Shown here one piece after another: positions 41,934-50,934 of a stretch of 64,000 bases of DNA; within the stretch, counting starts at the first letter, position 1; every line of letters begins with the position of its first letter. The translations under genes were made by a program, and so were the position numbers. The DNA is from Paraburkholderia sp. CNPSo 3272 (GTDB lineage: Bacteria > Pseudomonadota > Gammaproteobacteria > Burkholderiales > Burkholderiaceae). The DNA lies in NCBI RefSeq assembly GCF_024206495.1, contig NZ_JAMBPQ010000028.1:26559-90558 (forward strand), in the 5' to 3' direction. The notes under the pieces are model-generated. The model was not told the DNA's origin and did not search any database. It saw nothing but the letters and a program-made list of their open reading frames with translations.

Positions 41934-43133
41934 TTACACGACGTTCATCGACAGTGCGCTTTCGCGATAGTGCGAAGCCGCCTTATCGCCGTCCCCCAGC
42001 TGCTCGTGCAGGCGCGCGAGTGCGCGATGCGAGCGGATCTTGAGCGGCTCGTTCTGCGTTGCGTCGGCAGACTTGAGCGCGGCTTCGAGGAACGACTGCG
42101 CCTTGCCCCAGAGCTGCTGCTTGAGACACAGGCGGCCCAGCGCGAACAGAAGGTCGCCGTCCTCGGGACGCTCCTTGCGCCACGCCTCGGCCTTCTGGAT
42201 GAGCGGCAGCGCGTCGCTGCCCGCCGTGTCCGGATAGCGGCGCAGCAAGCGCGCGTCCCAGTTCTGCGCAAGCGCTTCCTCGACGATCTTGCGTGCGTCG
42301 GCCTGGCGATCGAGCGCGATCAGCAGTTCGGCGGCGCAGTCGGCGAGACGCGGCGAGTGACGCTCGACGTTCGAGAGCGACTGCCACAGTTCGAGCAGCG
42401 CATCGGCGTTGTGACGACGGTCGCGCAGCAGATTTTCCGCCGCGAGCTGGCGCAGGCGCACGGCCACGGCCGGGTGCAACGCCTCGCGCTTTTCCAGCGT
42501 CTTCACGAGCTTGAGCACTTCGCTCCAGTTCTTGAGCTGCTGCTGCGCGCGCAGCGCGATCTGTTGCGCGTGGATGCGGCGGCCGCCCTGCGTGCGCATC
42601 TCGGTGAGCGCGGCGAGCGCGCCATCGGCGTCGCGGCCGTCGGCGCGCATGTCGGCGGTCGCCATGAGGCGCGCTTCCTGGAGGTCCGGGTCGTCGACCT
42701 GGGCGAGCCATTCGTCGCGGCGCGCGTATTCATGCAGACGATGCGCAGCCGTCGCGCCGATCAGGCCCGCGGCGCTCGTATTCTTCACGTCGGCGAGCGA
42801 ATCGCGCGCGGCTTTCTCGGCGCGCGAGAAGCGGCCCGCGTAGAGATTGCCCACGGCGTCGCGCAGCGCCGAGTTCGCCTTCTCGGCGCGCATGCGCGCG
42901 CGGTAGGCGGCCACGCGGCGCGGCATCGTCACGATGTTGCGCGCGAAACGCAGGATCGCGTAAAGCAGCAGGAACGCCACCACGATGCCCACCACGAACA
43001 GGTTGAGCGAGACGTCCACGCGATACGGCGGATAGACGAGCAGCACCTGCCCGGTGTCGAAGCGCCCGACGGTCGCGAGCGCGACGGCAATCGCGAAGAG
43101 AAGCGCGAGCCAGAGGAGTCCACGGATCGCCAT
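41934..43133 (-). CDS. hemY: HemY, heme-biosynthesis-associated TPR membrane protein
   Basis: A 399-residue inner-membrane protein. Two membrane segments (about 5-24 and 42-64) are followed by a long helical TPR-like periplasm- or cytosol-facing part (for example LFALGRLCLKQQLWGKAQSFLEAAL). YPPYRVDVSLN is a family motif. This is the proteobacterial HemY, not the protoporphyrinogen oxidase of Bacillus. Its role is uncertain; it may help organise the heme pathway enzymes or cell envelope. It starts 2 bp after the hemDX stop in the order hemC-hemDX-hemY. Confidence 0.93.
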   Translation of the reverse strand: MAIRGLLWLALLFAIAVALATVGRFDTGQVLLVYPPYRVDVSLNLFVVGIVVAFLLLYAILRFARNIVTMPRRVAAYRARMRAEKANSALRDAVGNLYAGRFSRAEKAARDSLADVKNTSAAGLIGATAAHRLHEYARRDEWLAQVDDPDLQEARLMATADMRADGRDADGALAALTEMRTQGGRRIHAQQIALRAQQQLKNWSEVLKLVKTLEKREALHPAVAVRLRQLAAENLLRDRRHNADALLELWQSLSNVERHSPRLADCAAELLIALDRQADARKIVEEALAQNWDARLLRRYPDTAGSDALPLIQKAEAWRKERPEDGDLLFALGRLCLKQQLWGKAQSFLEAALKSADATQNEPLKIRSHRALARLHEQLGDGDKAASHYRESALSMNVV

Positions 43134-43135
43134 GC

Positions 43136-45310
43136 TTACCCCCGGCTCCGGTATTGCTGGATCGCCTTCAGGCTCGTGTCGAGCGTAGGCAGCGCGACGG
43201 CGGCCGAGCCGTCGTTCACTTGCTTGAGCAGTTCGCGCACGGTTTGCGTGTCTTTCGACGCGCTGTCGAAGTAACGGGCGAGCGTGGCGTCGGCGGCCGC
43301 GAGGTCGGACTTGAGCGTGTCCTGGTTGCGCGAGAGCAGCGAGAGGCGCGCCGAAAGCAGACGCAGCTTCAGGTTCTCACGCACGAAATAGCCTTGATCG
43401 GGCGACACGAGCATGGCGTCCGCGTTGTCGATGCGGCGCACCTGCACGAGGCTCGTGATCTGCTTGCCCACGCCGTCGACGAACGTGTCGATCCACACCT
43501 TCCATTTCGGCTGGTTGGTCGCCGCGGCGACCTGGGCGATATCGGCGGGCTGCGCAGCCTCCGGCTTCGTATGCGCGACAATCGCTTCGCCCGAAAGCGG
43601 CAGCGAGTCGATCTGGCCGAGCGCGGTGTCGAGCTTGATGGCGAGACCCGTGAGGTCCGTCGACGGTGCGGCCTTGAGCTTGTCGATGTCCTGCGCGATC
43701 GCCTTGCGCACGGCGATGGCCTGCGCGTTGTCCGAGGCGGCGAGGCGCGTATCGGCGCTTTGCAGCGCGAACAGCGCGAGCTGCGTGTTGCCCGTGAGCT
43801 GGAGCTGTTCGCTCGCGCTCGACAGCATCTGGCCGACTTCGGCGAGCGTCCAGTCGTCGCGGCTCTTCGAGAGATCGGCGTATTGCTGCGCGAGCGCCTG
43901 CTGCGAAGTCTGCGCGTCGGCGATCTTGCCTTCGAGCTGGGCAACCTGCTTGTCGATCTGCTGTGCGCCCGCAACAGCCTGGTCGGCGCGGGCGCGCAGC
44001 GCGGCGCTCTGCTGCTCGCTCGCCTGCTGGCGTTGAATGGCCTGCATGCCGAGGTTGTCGACCTTGCGATTGAGGAGATAGCCGCCTGCGCCCGAGCCCG
44101 CCGCGACCAGCAACAGGACGAGCCACAGCAGCGCCGAGCCTGCGCCACGACGCCCGTTGCCCGCGCCCGGCGGCGTCAGCGGCGCGGAAGAGCCCGCGCC
44201 CGAGGAGGCATACGATGGCCGCGCCGATGCGCTGCCCGACACCGACGCGCCCGTCGCGACGGCGCCCTGGTTAGCTGTGCTGCTTGAGTTGTTCGAATCT
44301 GTCATGCGTGGGTTGGCCGGCGCCGGGGCCGGAGTGTTCTGAACCGGTTGAACAACGGAAGAAGCGAGGCCTAGCAGCGTCTCGACGATGCGTTCGTCGC
44401 CCGCGCCGGACACCGTAATCCTATCAAAACCCATTGAGCGCGCCGTCTCGGCGATGCGCGGGTGGGGCGCGACGAGCGGCGCATGACGCAGTTCGACGAT
44501 CTCGCCCGCCGTGAGGTGCTCGCGTGCGAGTTCGTCGAGGTTGCGCACGCCTTCGGAGCTCGTGACGAGCCACGCGTGCGGCGCGCCTTCGAGCAGCGCG
44601 TGCACCTGTGTCCAGGCGGCGATGGGCGGCTCGGGCACGACGCGACGATAGGCTGCCACGGTCTCCACCTCGGCGCCCGCTTCGCGCAGACGCTCGGCAA
44701 GCCACTCGCGGCCGCCGTCGCCGCGCACGATCAGGACGCACTTGCCCGCGAAGGCGTCCACGCCGAAGGCCTTTTCGAGCGCGGCGTAAAGCGACTCCGA
44801 ATCGAAGCGCGCGGGCTCTTCGTCGCCCGCGCCCGCAGGGCTCACCACACGATGCTCGGGTGCCGCCACGCCGTGGCGCTCGAGCGCGGCCACGCTCGCC
44901 GGGCCGACTACGGCCACGGGCAACGCGGCCGGCCAGATCGACGAGACCGAGGCATAACACGCGAACGCGCGATCGACGGCGTTCGGCGAAACGAACACGA
45001 CGAGCGCATAGCGTTCGAGCGCGCCGAGCGCGGCGCGCAGCGGCGCTTCGTCGGTCACGGGCGCAATGGCGATGAGCGGAAAGTCGAGCGTGCGCATGCC
45101 GTGCTGCGCGAGTTGCCCACCGAGACCATCCGACTGACCGGCCGGCCGGGTAATCACGACGGTGAATGGCTGACCGTCACCATGGCCACCATTGCTGTTG
45201 TCGCCGCTTGCAGGTGACGTGCGCTTCGCGCCGGTGGAGGCGTCGCCCGGGCCGCCCCAGTCGTCGGGCTGGCTGGGGTTGCCGTACGGTTGCCTGGGGC
45301 CGGCCATCAT
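43136..45310 (-). CDS. hemDX: Fused uroporphyrinogen-III synthase/HemX protein
   Basis: A 724-residue fusion. Residues about 50-310 are HemD, which closes hydroxymethylbilane to uroporphyrinogen III (TVVITRPAGQSDGLGGQL, VFVSPNAVDRAF, AYRRVVPEPP, LVTSSEGVRNLDEL). A Pro/Ser/Gly-rich linker (about 315-385) follows, then one membrane segment (about 388-408) and a long coiled-coil HemX part (QQASEQQSAALRARADQAV). The first 50 residues are a Gly/Asn-rich tail. No stop interrupts the linker. ATG 45310 overlaps the hemC stop by 4 bp (ATGA), so translation is coupled. The fusion is known in Burkholderia relatives. Confidence 0.93.
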   Translation of the reverse strand: MMAGPRQPYGNPSQPDDWGGPGDASTGAKRTSPASGDNSNGGHGDGQPFTVVITRPAGQSDGLGGQLAQHGMRTLDFPLIAIAPVTDEAPLRAALGALERYALVVFVSPNAVDRAFACYASVSSIWPAALPVAVVGPASVAALERHGVAAPEHRVVSPAGAGDEEPARFDSESLYAALEKAFGVDAFAGKCVLIVRGDGGREWLAERLREAGAEVETVAAYRRVVPEPPIAAWTQVHALLEGAPHAWLVTSSEGVRNLDELAREHLTAGEIVELRHAPLVAPHPRIAETARSMGFDRITVSGAGDERIVETLLGLASSVVQPVQNTPAPAPANPRMTDSNNSSSTANQGAVATGASVSGSASARPSYASSGAGSSAPLTPPGAGNGRRGAGSALLWLVLLLVAAGSGAGGYLLNRKVDNLGMQAIQRQQASEQQSAALRARADQAVAGAQQIDKQVAQLEGKIADAQTSQQALAQQYADLSKSRDDWTLAEVGQMLSSASEQLQLTGNTQLALFALQSADTRLAASDNAQAIAVRKAIAQDIDKLKAAPSTDLTGLAIKLDTALGQIDSLPLSGEAIVAHTKPEAAQPADIAQVAAATNQPKWKVWIDTFVDGVGKQITSLVQVRRIDNADAMLVSPDQGYFVRENLKLRLLSARLSLLSRNQDTLKSDLAAADATLARYFDSASKDTQTVRELLKQVNDGSAAVALPTLDTSLKAIQQYRSRG

Positions 45311-46359
45311 CGGGAGGCCGGGCCTTCGCCCGCGCCGGTAGGGTTGTGGGTGGCGGCGCCACTGGCGGGCGCCGCATTCGGACCATCGGCGGCCTGGGCC
45401 GCGTCCGCGAGCGCGCGCACGATCTCGAGCGCGCCCTGCGCGATGAGGTCGTCGGCAACGCGGCGGCCGAGCGCCATGGCATCGTCGAGCGTGGATGCCG
45501 CGGTGGCCTCCTGCGCCGCGAGCACCCGGCTCGCGTCGGGCATGGCGATCGTGCCGCGCAGCGCAAGCTTGCCATCGTGCCACTGCGCGTAGGCCGCGAG
45601 CGGCACCGTGCAGCTGCCGCCCAGTGCGCGCGAAACCATGCGCTCGGCTTCGACGGCCTTCGCGGTGGCGTCGTCGTGCAACGGCGCGAGCCATGCGGCG
45701 ATATCGGCGCGATCGGCGCGGATCTCGATGCCGAGCGCGCCCTGCCCCGCCGCCGGCAGGCTGTCCTCGGGCTCGATGAGCGCGCGGATACGCGCGCCGA
45801 GGCCAAGACGCTTCAACCCTGCGGCCGCGAGAATGATGGCCGCGTAATCGCCGCGGTCGAGCTTGGCGAGTCGCGTGTCGAGGTTGCCGCGCAACGGCTT
45901 GACGTCGAGATGCGGATAGCGCGCGCGGATCATCGATTCGCGGCGCAGGCTCGACGTGCCCACCACGCTGCCTGCGGGCAACGCCGCGAGCGAGTCGTAG
46001 TCGTTGGAGACGAACGCGTCGCGCGGGTCCTCGCGCTCCATGATGGCCGCGAGCGTGAAGCCTTCGGGCAATTCCATCGGCACGTCCTTGAGCGAGTGCA
46101 CGGCGAGATCGGCGCGGCCTTCGGCCAGCGCCTGCTCCAGTTCCTTCACGAAAAGACCCTTGCCGCCCACTTTCGAGAGCGTGCGGTCGAGAATTTGATC
46201 GCCGCGTGTCGTCATTCCAACAATTTTCACGTCGCAGGCTGGATATAATTTGTGCAGCGCAGCTTGCACATGCTCGGCCTGCCACATCGCGAGGCGGCTC
46301 TCCCGTGAAGCGATTACCAGGGTGCGGGGCATGGGCGCGGATAACGTCTCGGAGTTCAT
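45307..46359 (-). CDS. hemC: Porphobilinogen deaminase (hydroxymethylbilane synthase)
   Basis: A 350-residue enzyme that joins four porphobilinogen units to hydroxymethylbilane, which HemD then closes. The dipyrromethane cofactor is attached to Cys250 in RALGGSCTVPLAAYA. Other motifs are IASRESRLAMWQAEHV, GKGLFVKELEQAL, HSLKDVPMELPEGF and GTSSLRRESMIRA. The last 40 residues are an Ala/Gly/Pro-rich extension past the usual end. It is first in hemC-hemDX-hemY and divergent from ppc. The ATG at 46359 is used; the in-frame ATG at residue 10 (MPRTLVIASRES) is possible. Confidence 0.96.
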   Translation of the reverse strand: MNSETLSAPMPRTLVIASRESRLAMWQAEHVQAALHKLYPACDVKIVGMTTRGDQILDRTLSKVGGKGLFVKELEQALAEGRADLAVHSLKDVPMELPEGFTLAAIMEREDPRDAFVSNDYDSLAALPAGSVVGTSSLRRESMIRARYPHLDVKPLRGNLDTRLAKLDRGDYAAIILAAAGLKRLGLGARIRALIEPEDSLPAAGQGALGIEIRADRADIAAWLAPLHDDATAKAVEAERMVSRALGGSCTVPLAAYAQWHDGKLALRGTIAMPDASRVLAAQEATAASTLDDAMALGRRVADDLIAQGALEIVRALADAAQAADGPNAAPASGAATHNPTGAGEGPASR

Positions 46360-46818
46360 GGCAAGTACATCGAATGACGGGATGAAAAGCAGGATCGGAT
46401 AACAGGCAATGTTAGCACGCGCCCTTTTTACCGCCTCCCCGCAGGGACAGGCTGACAGGGCGCGAGCGGCGGCAAGGAAGAGACACAGACGTTGCAGCGG
46501 CGCTTACTGTACCCATCGTAGGCAAACTGGCGCGCGTCTGGCATGCGGTTGGCACAAACGCGGCCCGCGCGGCCGCGGCGCCGCTTCGGCTTGCGCTCGC
46601 CCTCGCAGCGGCGCACTCTCCAGCAAGGCCTGCACCCGGCGCACCGCCATTGGCGAGCCGCGCCGCCTCTGCCCTATCCGCACGGCTCGCACCGGGTGGC
46701 ACTTTCCGCCCTCTCCAGGTTGCACCCGCAGTACACGGCCCGGCACGCGCCGAGGTCATGCAGTTGGCAGTTCTCCGACTAACCTGCCCATATCCTGGCA
46801 AGCCTCAAGGAAAACATC
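46360..46818. other. 459-bp intergenic region between hemC and ppc
   Basis: I see no convincing gene; the frames here are Arg-rich and lack ribosome binding sites. It must hold the divergent promoters of the heme operon and ppc. A/T-richer sequence lies at 46375-46420, next to hemC, where a -10-like GATAAC occurs. The rest is G/C-rich leader of ppc. Confidence 0.5.
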
Positions 46819-49800
46819 GTGAAGTCTTCCGGCTCGGCGCGCGCAGAGCGCCGCAACACCGCATCGCAGAACGCAACTTCGAAGGCCGAATCGGCCGCGC
46901 CGTCCACGAAACCGGCGAAAACGACGAAGACCACGAAGACCACGAAATCCACGACGACGAAACCGGCCGCCGAGGCTGTCAAGGCGGCGAAGACCCCGAA
47001 AGCCGAAAAAGCGACGAAGGCCCCGAAGGCGGTGAAGGCTCCGAAAACGCCCGCCGGCGCTTCGCGCAATGGCCGCGCGCGCGACGACAAGGACCAGCCG
47101 CTCTTCGAAGACATCCGCTACCTGGGCCGCCTGCTCGGCGAAGTGCTGCGCGAGCAGGAAGGCGACGCCGTGTTCGACGTCGTGGAATCCATTCGTCAGA
47201 CCGCCGTGCGCTTTCGCCGCGAGGACGACAGCGCCGACGCGCTCGCGCTGGAAAAGCAGTTGCGCGCGCTGTCGCCCGAGCAGACCGTGAGCGTCGTGCG
47301 CGCGTTCAGCTACTTCTCGCATCTCGCGAACATTGCTGAAGATCGCCACCGCAACCGCCGTCGCCGCATTCACGACCTCGCGGGCTCGGCACCGCAGGCT
47401 GGCACCATCGCGCATTCGCTCGAACGCCTCGCGCTTGCGGGCGCGGCGGCGACGCCGGTGCTCCAGCAGTTCTTCAACGACGCGCTGATCGTCCCCGTGC
47501 TCACCGCGCACCCCACGGAAGTGCAGCGCAAGAGCACGCTCGACTCGCAGCACGACATCGCGCGCCTGCTCGCCGAGCGCGACCAGCCGCTCACGCATCG
47601 CGAGCTCGAGCACAACGAGTCGCTCCTGCGTGCGCGCGTGACCTCGCTCTGGCAAACGCGCATGCTGCGCGAGTCGCGCCTGACCGTGGGCGACGAAATC
47701 GAAAACGCGCTTTCGTATTACCACACGACCTTCCTCACCGAGATCCCGGCGCTCTACAGCGAGATCGAAACGCAGTTGAAGGAGCACGGCCTTTCGGCGC
47801 GCCTGCCCGCTTTCTTCCAGATGGGCAGCTGGATCGGCGGCGACCGCGACGGCAATCCGAACGTCACGGCCGCCACGCTCGAAGAAGCGAGCGAGCGCCA
47901 GGCGCAGGTGATCCTGCAGCATTACCTCGACGAAGTGCACCGCCTCGGCGCCGAGCTTTCGGTGTCGAACCTGCTCGCAGGCGCGAGCGAAGAACTGAAG
48001 GCGCTGGCCGAAGCCTCGCCCGACCAGTCGCCGCACCGCGTGGACGAGCCGTATCGCCGCGCGCTGATCGGCGTGTACACGCGCCTTGCCGCGAGCGCGC
48101 GCGTGCGGCTGGGCGAAGGCGTGGTGGCCGTGCGCAGCGCGGGCCGCAACGCCGCGCCCGTGCGCGCCAAGCCTTATGCCGATGCGGACGAGTTCTCGCG
48201 CGACCTGCATATCCTGATGGATTCTCTCGCCGAGCATCACGGCGCGTCGCTCGCCACCACGCGGCTTGCGCCGCTCATGCGCGCCGTCGACGTATTCGGC
48301 TTCCATCTCGCCTCGATCGATCTGCGCCAGAGCTCGGATATCCACGAAGCCGTGATCACGGAGCTGCTCGCGCGCGCCGGCATCGAAGCCGACTACGCGG
48401 CGCTTTCCGAAGAAGACAAGCAGACCGTGCTGCTCGCCCAGCTCGCCGATCCGCGCACGCTGCGCTCGCCGTACCTCGACTATTCCGAGCTCGTGAAGAG
48501 CGAGCTGGGCGTGCTGGAAATGGCGCGCGTGACGCGCGAGAAGTTCGGCGCGCGCGCGGTGCGCAACTACATCATCTCGCACACCGAAACGGTTTCCGAC
48601 CTGCTCGAAGTGATGCTGCTGCAGAAGGAAACCGGTCTCATGAGCGGGCGCCTCGGCCACGCGGAAGACCCCGCGAAGGCCGCGCTGATGGTGATCCCGC
48701 TGTTCGAGACGATTCCCGACTTGCGCCACGCGCCGGGCATCATGCGCGACCTGCTCGCGCTGCCGGGCATCGACGGCATCGTCGAGCATCAGGGCAACGA
48801 GCAGGAAATCATGCTCGGCTATTCGGACAGCAACAAGGACGGCGGCTTCCTCACCTCGAACTGGGAGCTGTACCGCGCAGAACTGGCGCTCGTCGCGCTG
48901 TACAAGCAGCGCGGCATCACGCTGCGCCTGTTCCACGGCCGCGGCGGCACGGTGGGCCGCGGCGGCGGCCCGACCTACAACGCGATCCTCTCGCAGCCGC
49001 CGGGCACGGTGGAAGGTCAGATCCGCCTGACCGAGCAGGGCGAAGTCATCGCGAGCAAGTTCGGCAATCCGGAGATCGGCCGCCGCAACCTCGAAACGGT
49101 GATCGCCGCGACGCTCGAAGCGACGCTGCTGCCGATGGGCGGGGCAAGCAGCGCGCCCGATCAACTGCCCGCATTCGAAGAGACGATGCAAGCGCTCTCC
49201 GACGCCGCGATGGCCGCATACCGTTCGCTCGTCTACGAGACGCCCGGCTTCACCGACTACTTCTTCGCCTCCACGCCGATCACGGAAATCGCCGAGCTGA
49301 ACATCGGCAGCCGTCCGGCCTCGCGTAAGCTGCAGGACCCGAAGAACCGCAAGATAGACGACCTGCGCGCAATTCCGTGGGGCTTCTCGTGGGGTCAGTG
49401 CCGCCTGCTGCTCACGGGCTGGTACGGCTTCGGCAGCGCGGTGGCCTCGTATCTCGACGATGCGGGCAGCGACGCCGAGCGCGCGCGCCGTCTCGCGATG
49501 TTCAAGAAGATGTACAAGACCTGGCCGTTCTTCTCGAACCTGCTTTCGAACATGGACATGACGCTCGCGAAGACCGACCTCGCGGTGGCCTCGCGCTACG
49601 CGCAGCTCGTCGCGGACAAGAAGCTGCGCAAGCTCGTGTTCGAGCGCATCGTGGCCGAATGGGAGCGCACGACGAAGGTGCTCGGCGAGATCACGGGCGC
49701 CCCCGAACGGCTCGCCGACAACCCGCTGCTCGCGCGTTCGATCAAGAACCGCTTCCCGTATCTCGATCCTCTGAATCACTTGCAGGTGGAGCTGATCAAG

Positions 49801-49893
49801 CGCTATCGCGCCGGTGACCCCAGCCCGCGCGTGCGGCGCGGTATCCATCTGACGATCAACGGGATTGCGGCGGGGCTGCGCAATACGGGTTGA
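46819..49893 (+). CDS. ppc: Phosphoenolpyruvate carboxylase with Lys-rich N-terminal tail
   Basis: A 1024-residue enzyme that makes oxaloacetate from PEP and bicarbonate. Catalytic His231 lies in VLTAHPTEVQRKS; GYSDSNKDGG and HGRGGTVGRGGGP are the other active-site loops; the C-terminus ends RNTG, the binding site for inhibitor aspartate. It aligns with E. coli Ppc (883) from about residue 94. Residues 1-90 are an extra low-complexity tail, with KTTKTTKTTK and AVKAAKTPKAEKATKAPK repeats like histone H1/AlgP tails. GTG 46819 with AAGGA upstream is the start. It is monocistronic. Confidence 0.96.
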   Translation: MKSSGSARAERRNTASQNATSKAESAAPSTKPAKTTKTTKTTKSTTTKPAAEAVKAAKTPKAEKATKAPKAVKAPKTPAGASRNGRARDDKDQPLFEDIRYLGRLLGEVLREQEGDAVFDVVESIRQTAVRFRREDDSADALALEKQLRALSPEQTVSVVRAFSYFSHLANIAEDRHRNRRRRIHDLAGSAPQAGTIAHSLERLALAGAAATPVLQQFFNDALIVPVLTAHPTEVQRKSTLDSQHDIARLLAERDQPLTHRELEHNESLLRARVTSLWQTRMLRESRLTVGDEIENALSYYHTTFLTEIPALYSEIETQLKEHGLSARLPAFFQMGSWIGGDRDGNPNVTAATLEEASERQAQVILQHYLDEVHRLGAELSVSNLLAGASEELKALAEASPDQSPHRVDEPYRRALIGVYTRLAASARVRLGEGVVAVRSAGRNAAPVRAKPYADADEFSRDLHILMDSLAEHHGASLATTRLAPLMRAVDVFGFHLASIDLRQSSDIHEAVITELLARAGIEADYAALSEEDKQTVLLAQLADPRTLRSPYLDYSELVKSELGVLEMARVTREKFGARAVRNYIISHTETVSDLLEVMLLQKETGLMSGRLGHAEDPAKAALMVIPLFETIPDLRHAPGIMRDLLALPGIDGIVEHQGNEQEIMLGYSDSNKDGGFLTSNWELYRAELALVALYKQRGITLRLFHGRGGTVGRGGGPTYNAILSQPPGTVEGQIRLTEQGEVIASKFGNPEIGRRNLETVIAATLEATLLPMGGASSAPDQLPAFEETMQALSDAAMAAYRSLVYETPGFTDYFFASTPITEIAELNIGSRPASRKLQDPKNRKIDDLRAIPWGFSWGQCRLLLTGWYGFGSAVASYLDDAGSDAERARRLAMFKKMYKTWPFFSNLLSNMDMTLAKTDLAVASRYAQLVADKKLRKLVFERIVAEWERTTKVLGEITGAPERLADNPLLARSIKNRFPYLDPLNHLQVELIKRYRAGDPSPRVRRGIHLTINGIAAGLRNTG

Positions 49894-49918
49894 GCGTTCG
49901 CGCTGTGCCCATGTGCAA

Positions 49919-49956
49919 ACGGCGTCGTGCCCTCGCGGTCACGACGCCGTTTTTTT
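49919..49956 (+). terminator. Rho-independent terminator of ppc
   Basis: ACGGCGTCGTG (49919-49929) pairs with CACGACGCCGT (49940-49950), 10-nt loop, then a run of seven T. It may also work for the converging methyltransferase gene. Confidence 0.93.
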
Positions 49957-49970
49957 GCCTCAGGCGAACT

Positions 49971-50735
49971 TCAATCGCGCCGCGTCGCCTCGATCATCAG
50001 TGCATCGAGCTTGAACGACGAATCGCTCTGCACATCGAAGTATTGGCGCACTTCGTCGGGCGCGCGCTCCCACATCGAGCGGATCGCCGTCACGCGCTCC
50101 GGCGGCGTGCGCATGCGCGCGACCCACGAATCGAAGTCGAGCGCGAGGCGCCAGCGCTCGCTCACCTTCGCGTCGAAACCCGCGGTGTCGAGCATCGCGA
50201 GCCACTCGTCGGCACGGTAGTCGCGAATGTGCGACGCGTCGCGCAACAGTTCGATCGCCTGAATATGCGTGTCGTAAAGCGGATCGTCGATGCCCGCGAT
50301 ATCGATGAACTTCAGCCGGCCGCCCGGCTTGAGCACGCGATGCACTTCCGCAAGCGCCTGCGGCACGTCGCGCCAGTGGTGCGCGCTCATGCGGCTCACG
50401 GCCCAGTTGAACGTGGCATCGGCGAACGGCAGCGTTTCCGCCGCGCCCTGCTGCGTGCGCACGGTCGTCAAGCCTCGCGCCTTCGCGGCCGCTTCGACCG
50501 TGGCGAGCATCTGCGGGGCGATGTCGTAGGCGACGACTTCGCGCACGTGCGGCGCAACGGCGAAGCTCGCGTGGCCCGCGCCGCAGCCCATGTCCAGCAC
50601 CGTCGCATTGCCGCAGGTGGCCGCGAAGGTCGCGGCAAGATTCTCCAGATCCGCGCCGCTCGCGTGGACCTGGCTCGTGAGGTAGGCGGCGGCGGTCGAG
50701 CCGAATGCGTCGGCGACCTGATCGTGATGCTTCAT
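49971..50735 (-). CDS. Class I SAM-dependent methyltransferase
   Basis: A 254-residue methyltransferase of the UbiE/Methyltransf_11 type. Motif I is VLDMGCGAGHASFAVA, followed by VVAYDIAPQMLATVE, the acidic loop and post-motifs VLKPGGRLKFIDIAG. The substrate is unknown. AAGGAG seven bases before ATG 50735 fixes the start. It is divergent from an MmyB-like regulator, and the two share a promoter palindrome, so the regulator probably controls it. It converges with ppc at a shared terminator. Confidence 0.92.
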   Translation of the reverse strand: MKHHDQVADAFGSTAAAYLTSQVHASGADLENLAATFAATCGNATVLDMGCGAGHASFAVAPHVREVVAYDIAPQMLATVEAAAKARGLTTVRTQQGAAETLPFADATFNWAVSRMSAHHWRDVPQALAEVHRVLKPGGRLKFIDIAGIDDPLYDTHIQAIELLRDASHIRDYRADEWLAMLDTAGFDAKVSERWRLALDFDSWVARMRTPPERVTAIRSMWERAPDEVRQYFDVQSDSSFKLDALMIEATRRD

Positions 50736-50861
50736 CGCATGCTCCTTTTGCGGGTTCTTATGCGGTGCTTTATATGGGGCGCGAAGCGTTGAGCGCCGCG
50801 CGCCGTGGGTTAGCAATCTCCGGGCGGGTTGACGTGGCGGCCCGTCGCCGCGTCAGACGCT

Positions 50862-50906
50862 ACAATAGAGGCCGTTTTGTACCAGTACAAGTTAAGCGAT
50901 TATTCT
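50862..50906. promoter_or_regulatory. Overlapping divergent promoters with a shared palindromic operator
   Basis: TTGTAC-CA-GTACAA (50877-50890) is a perfect 14-bp palindrome. Its left arm TTGTAC (50877-50882) is a -35 for the plus strand, 18 bp from TATTCT (50901-50906). Its right arm, read on the minus strand, is TTGTAC (50890-50885), 17 bp from TATTGT (50867-50862). A regulator bound here would block both the regulator gene (50935) and the methyltransferase gene (50735). The regulator encoded at 50935 is the natural candidate. Confidence 0.65.
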
Positions 50907-50934
50907 GGTATCGCTGCCACTAGCCCCACGCCCA

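Noticed and set aside
46690..46712. TGGCACTTT near 46695 as a sigma-54 promoter
   Set aside because: The -12 element is missing: no GC 10 bases after the GG.
46409..46822. 137-codon plus-strand frame between hemC and ppc
   Set aside because: It is Arg-rich, has no ribosome binding site, and overlaps the ppc start.
46756..49848. Open frame of 1030 codons on the minus strand opposite ppc
   Set aside because: The plus-strand frame is clearly PEP carboxylase; the antisense frame is Arg/His/Val-rich and arises from G/C bias. The same applies to long antisense frames opposite dcm, the MFS exporter, the ABC permease, the decarboxylase and metG.
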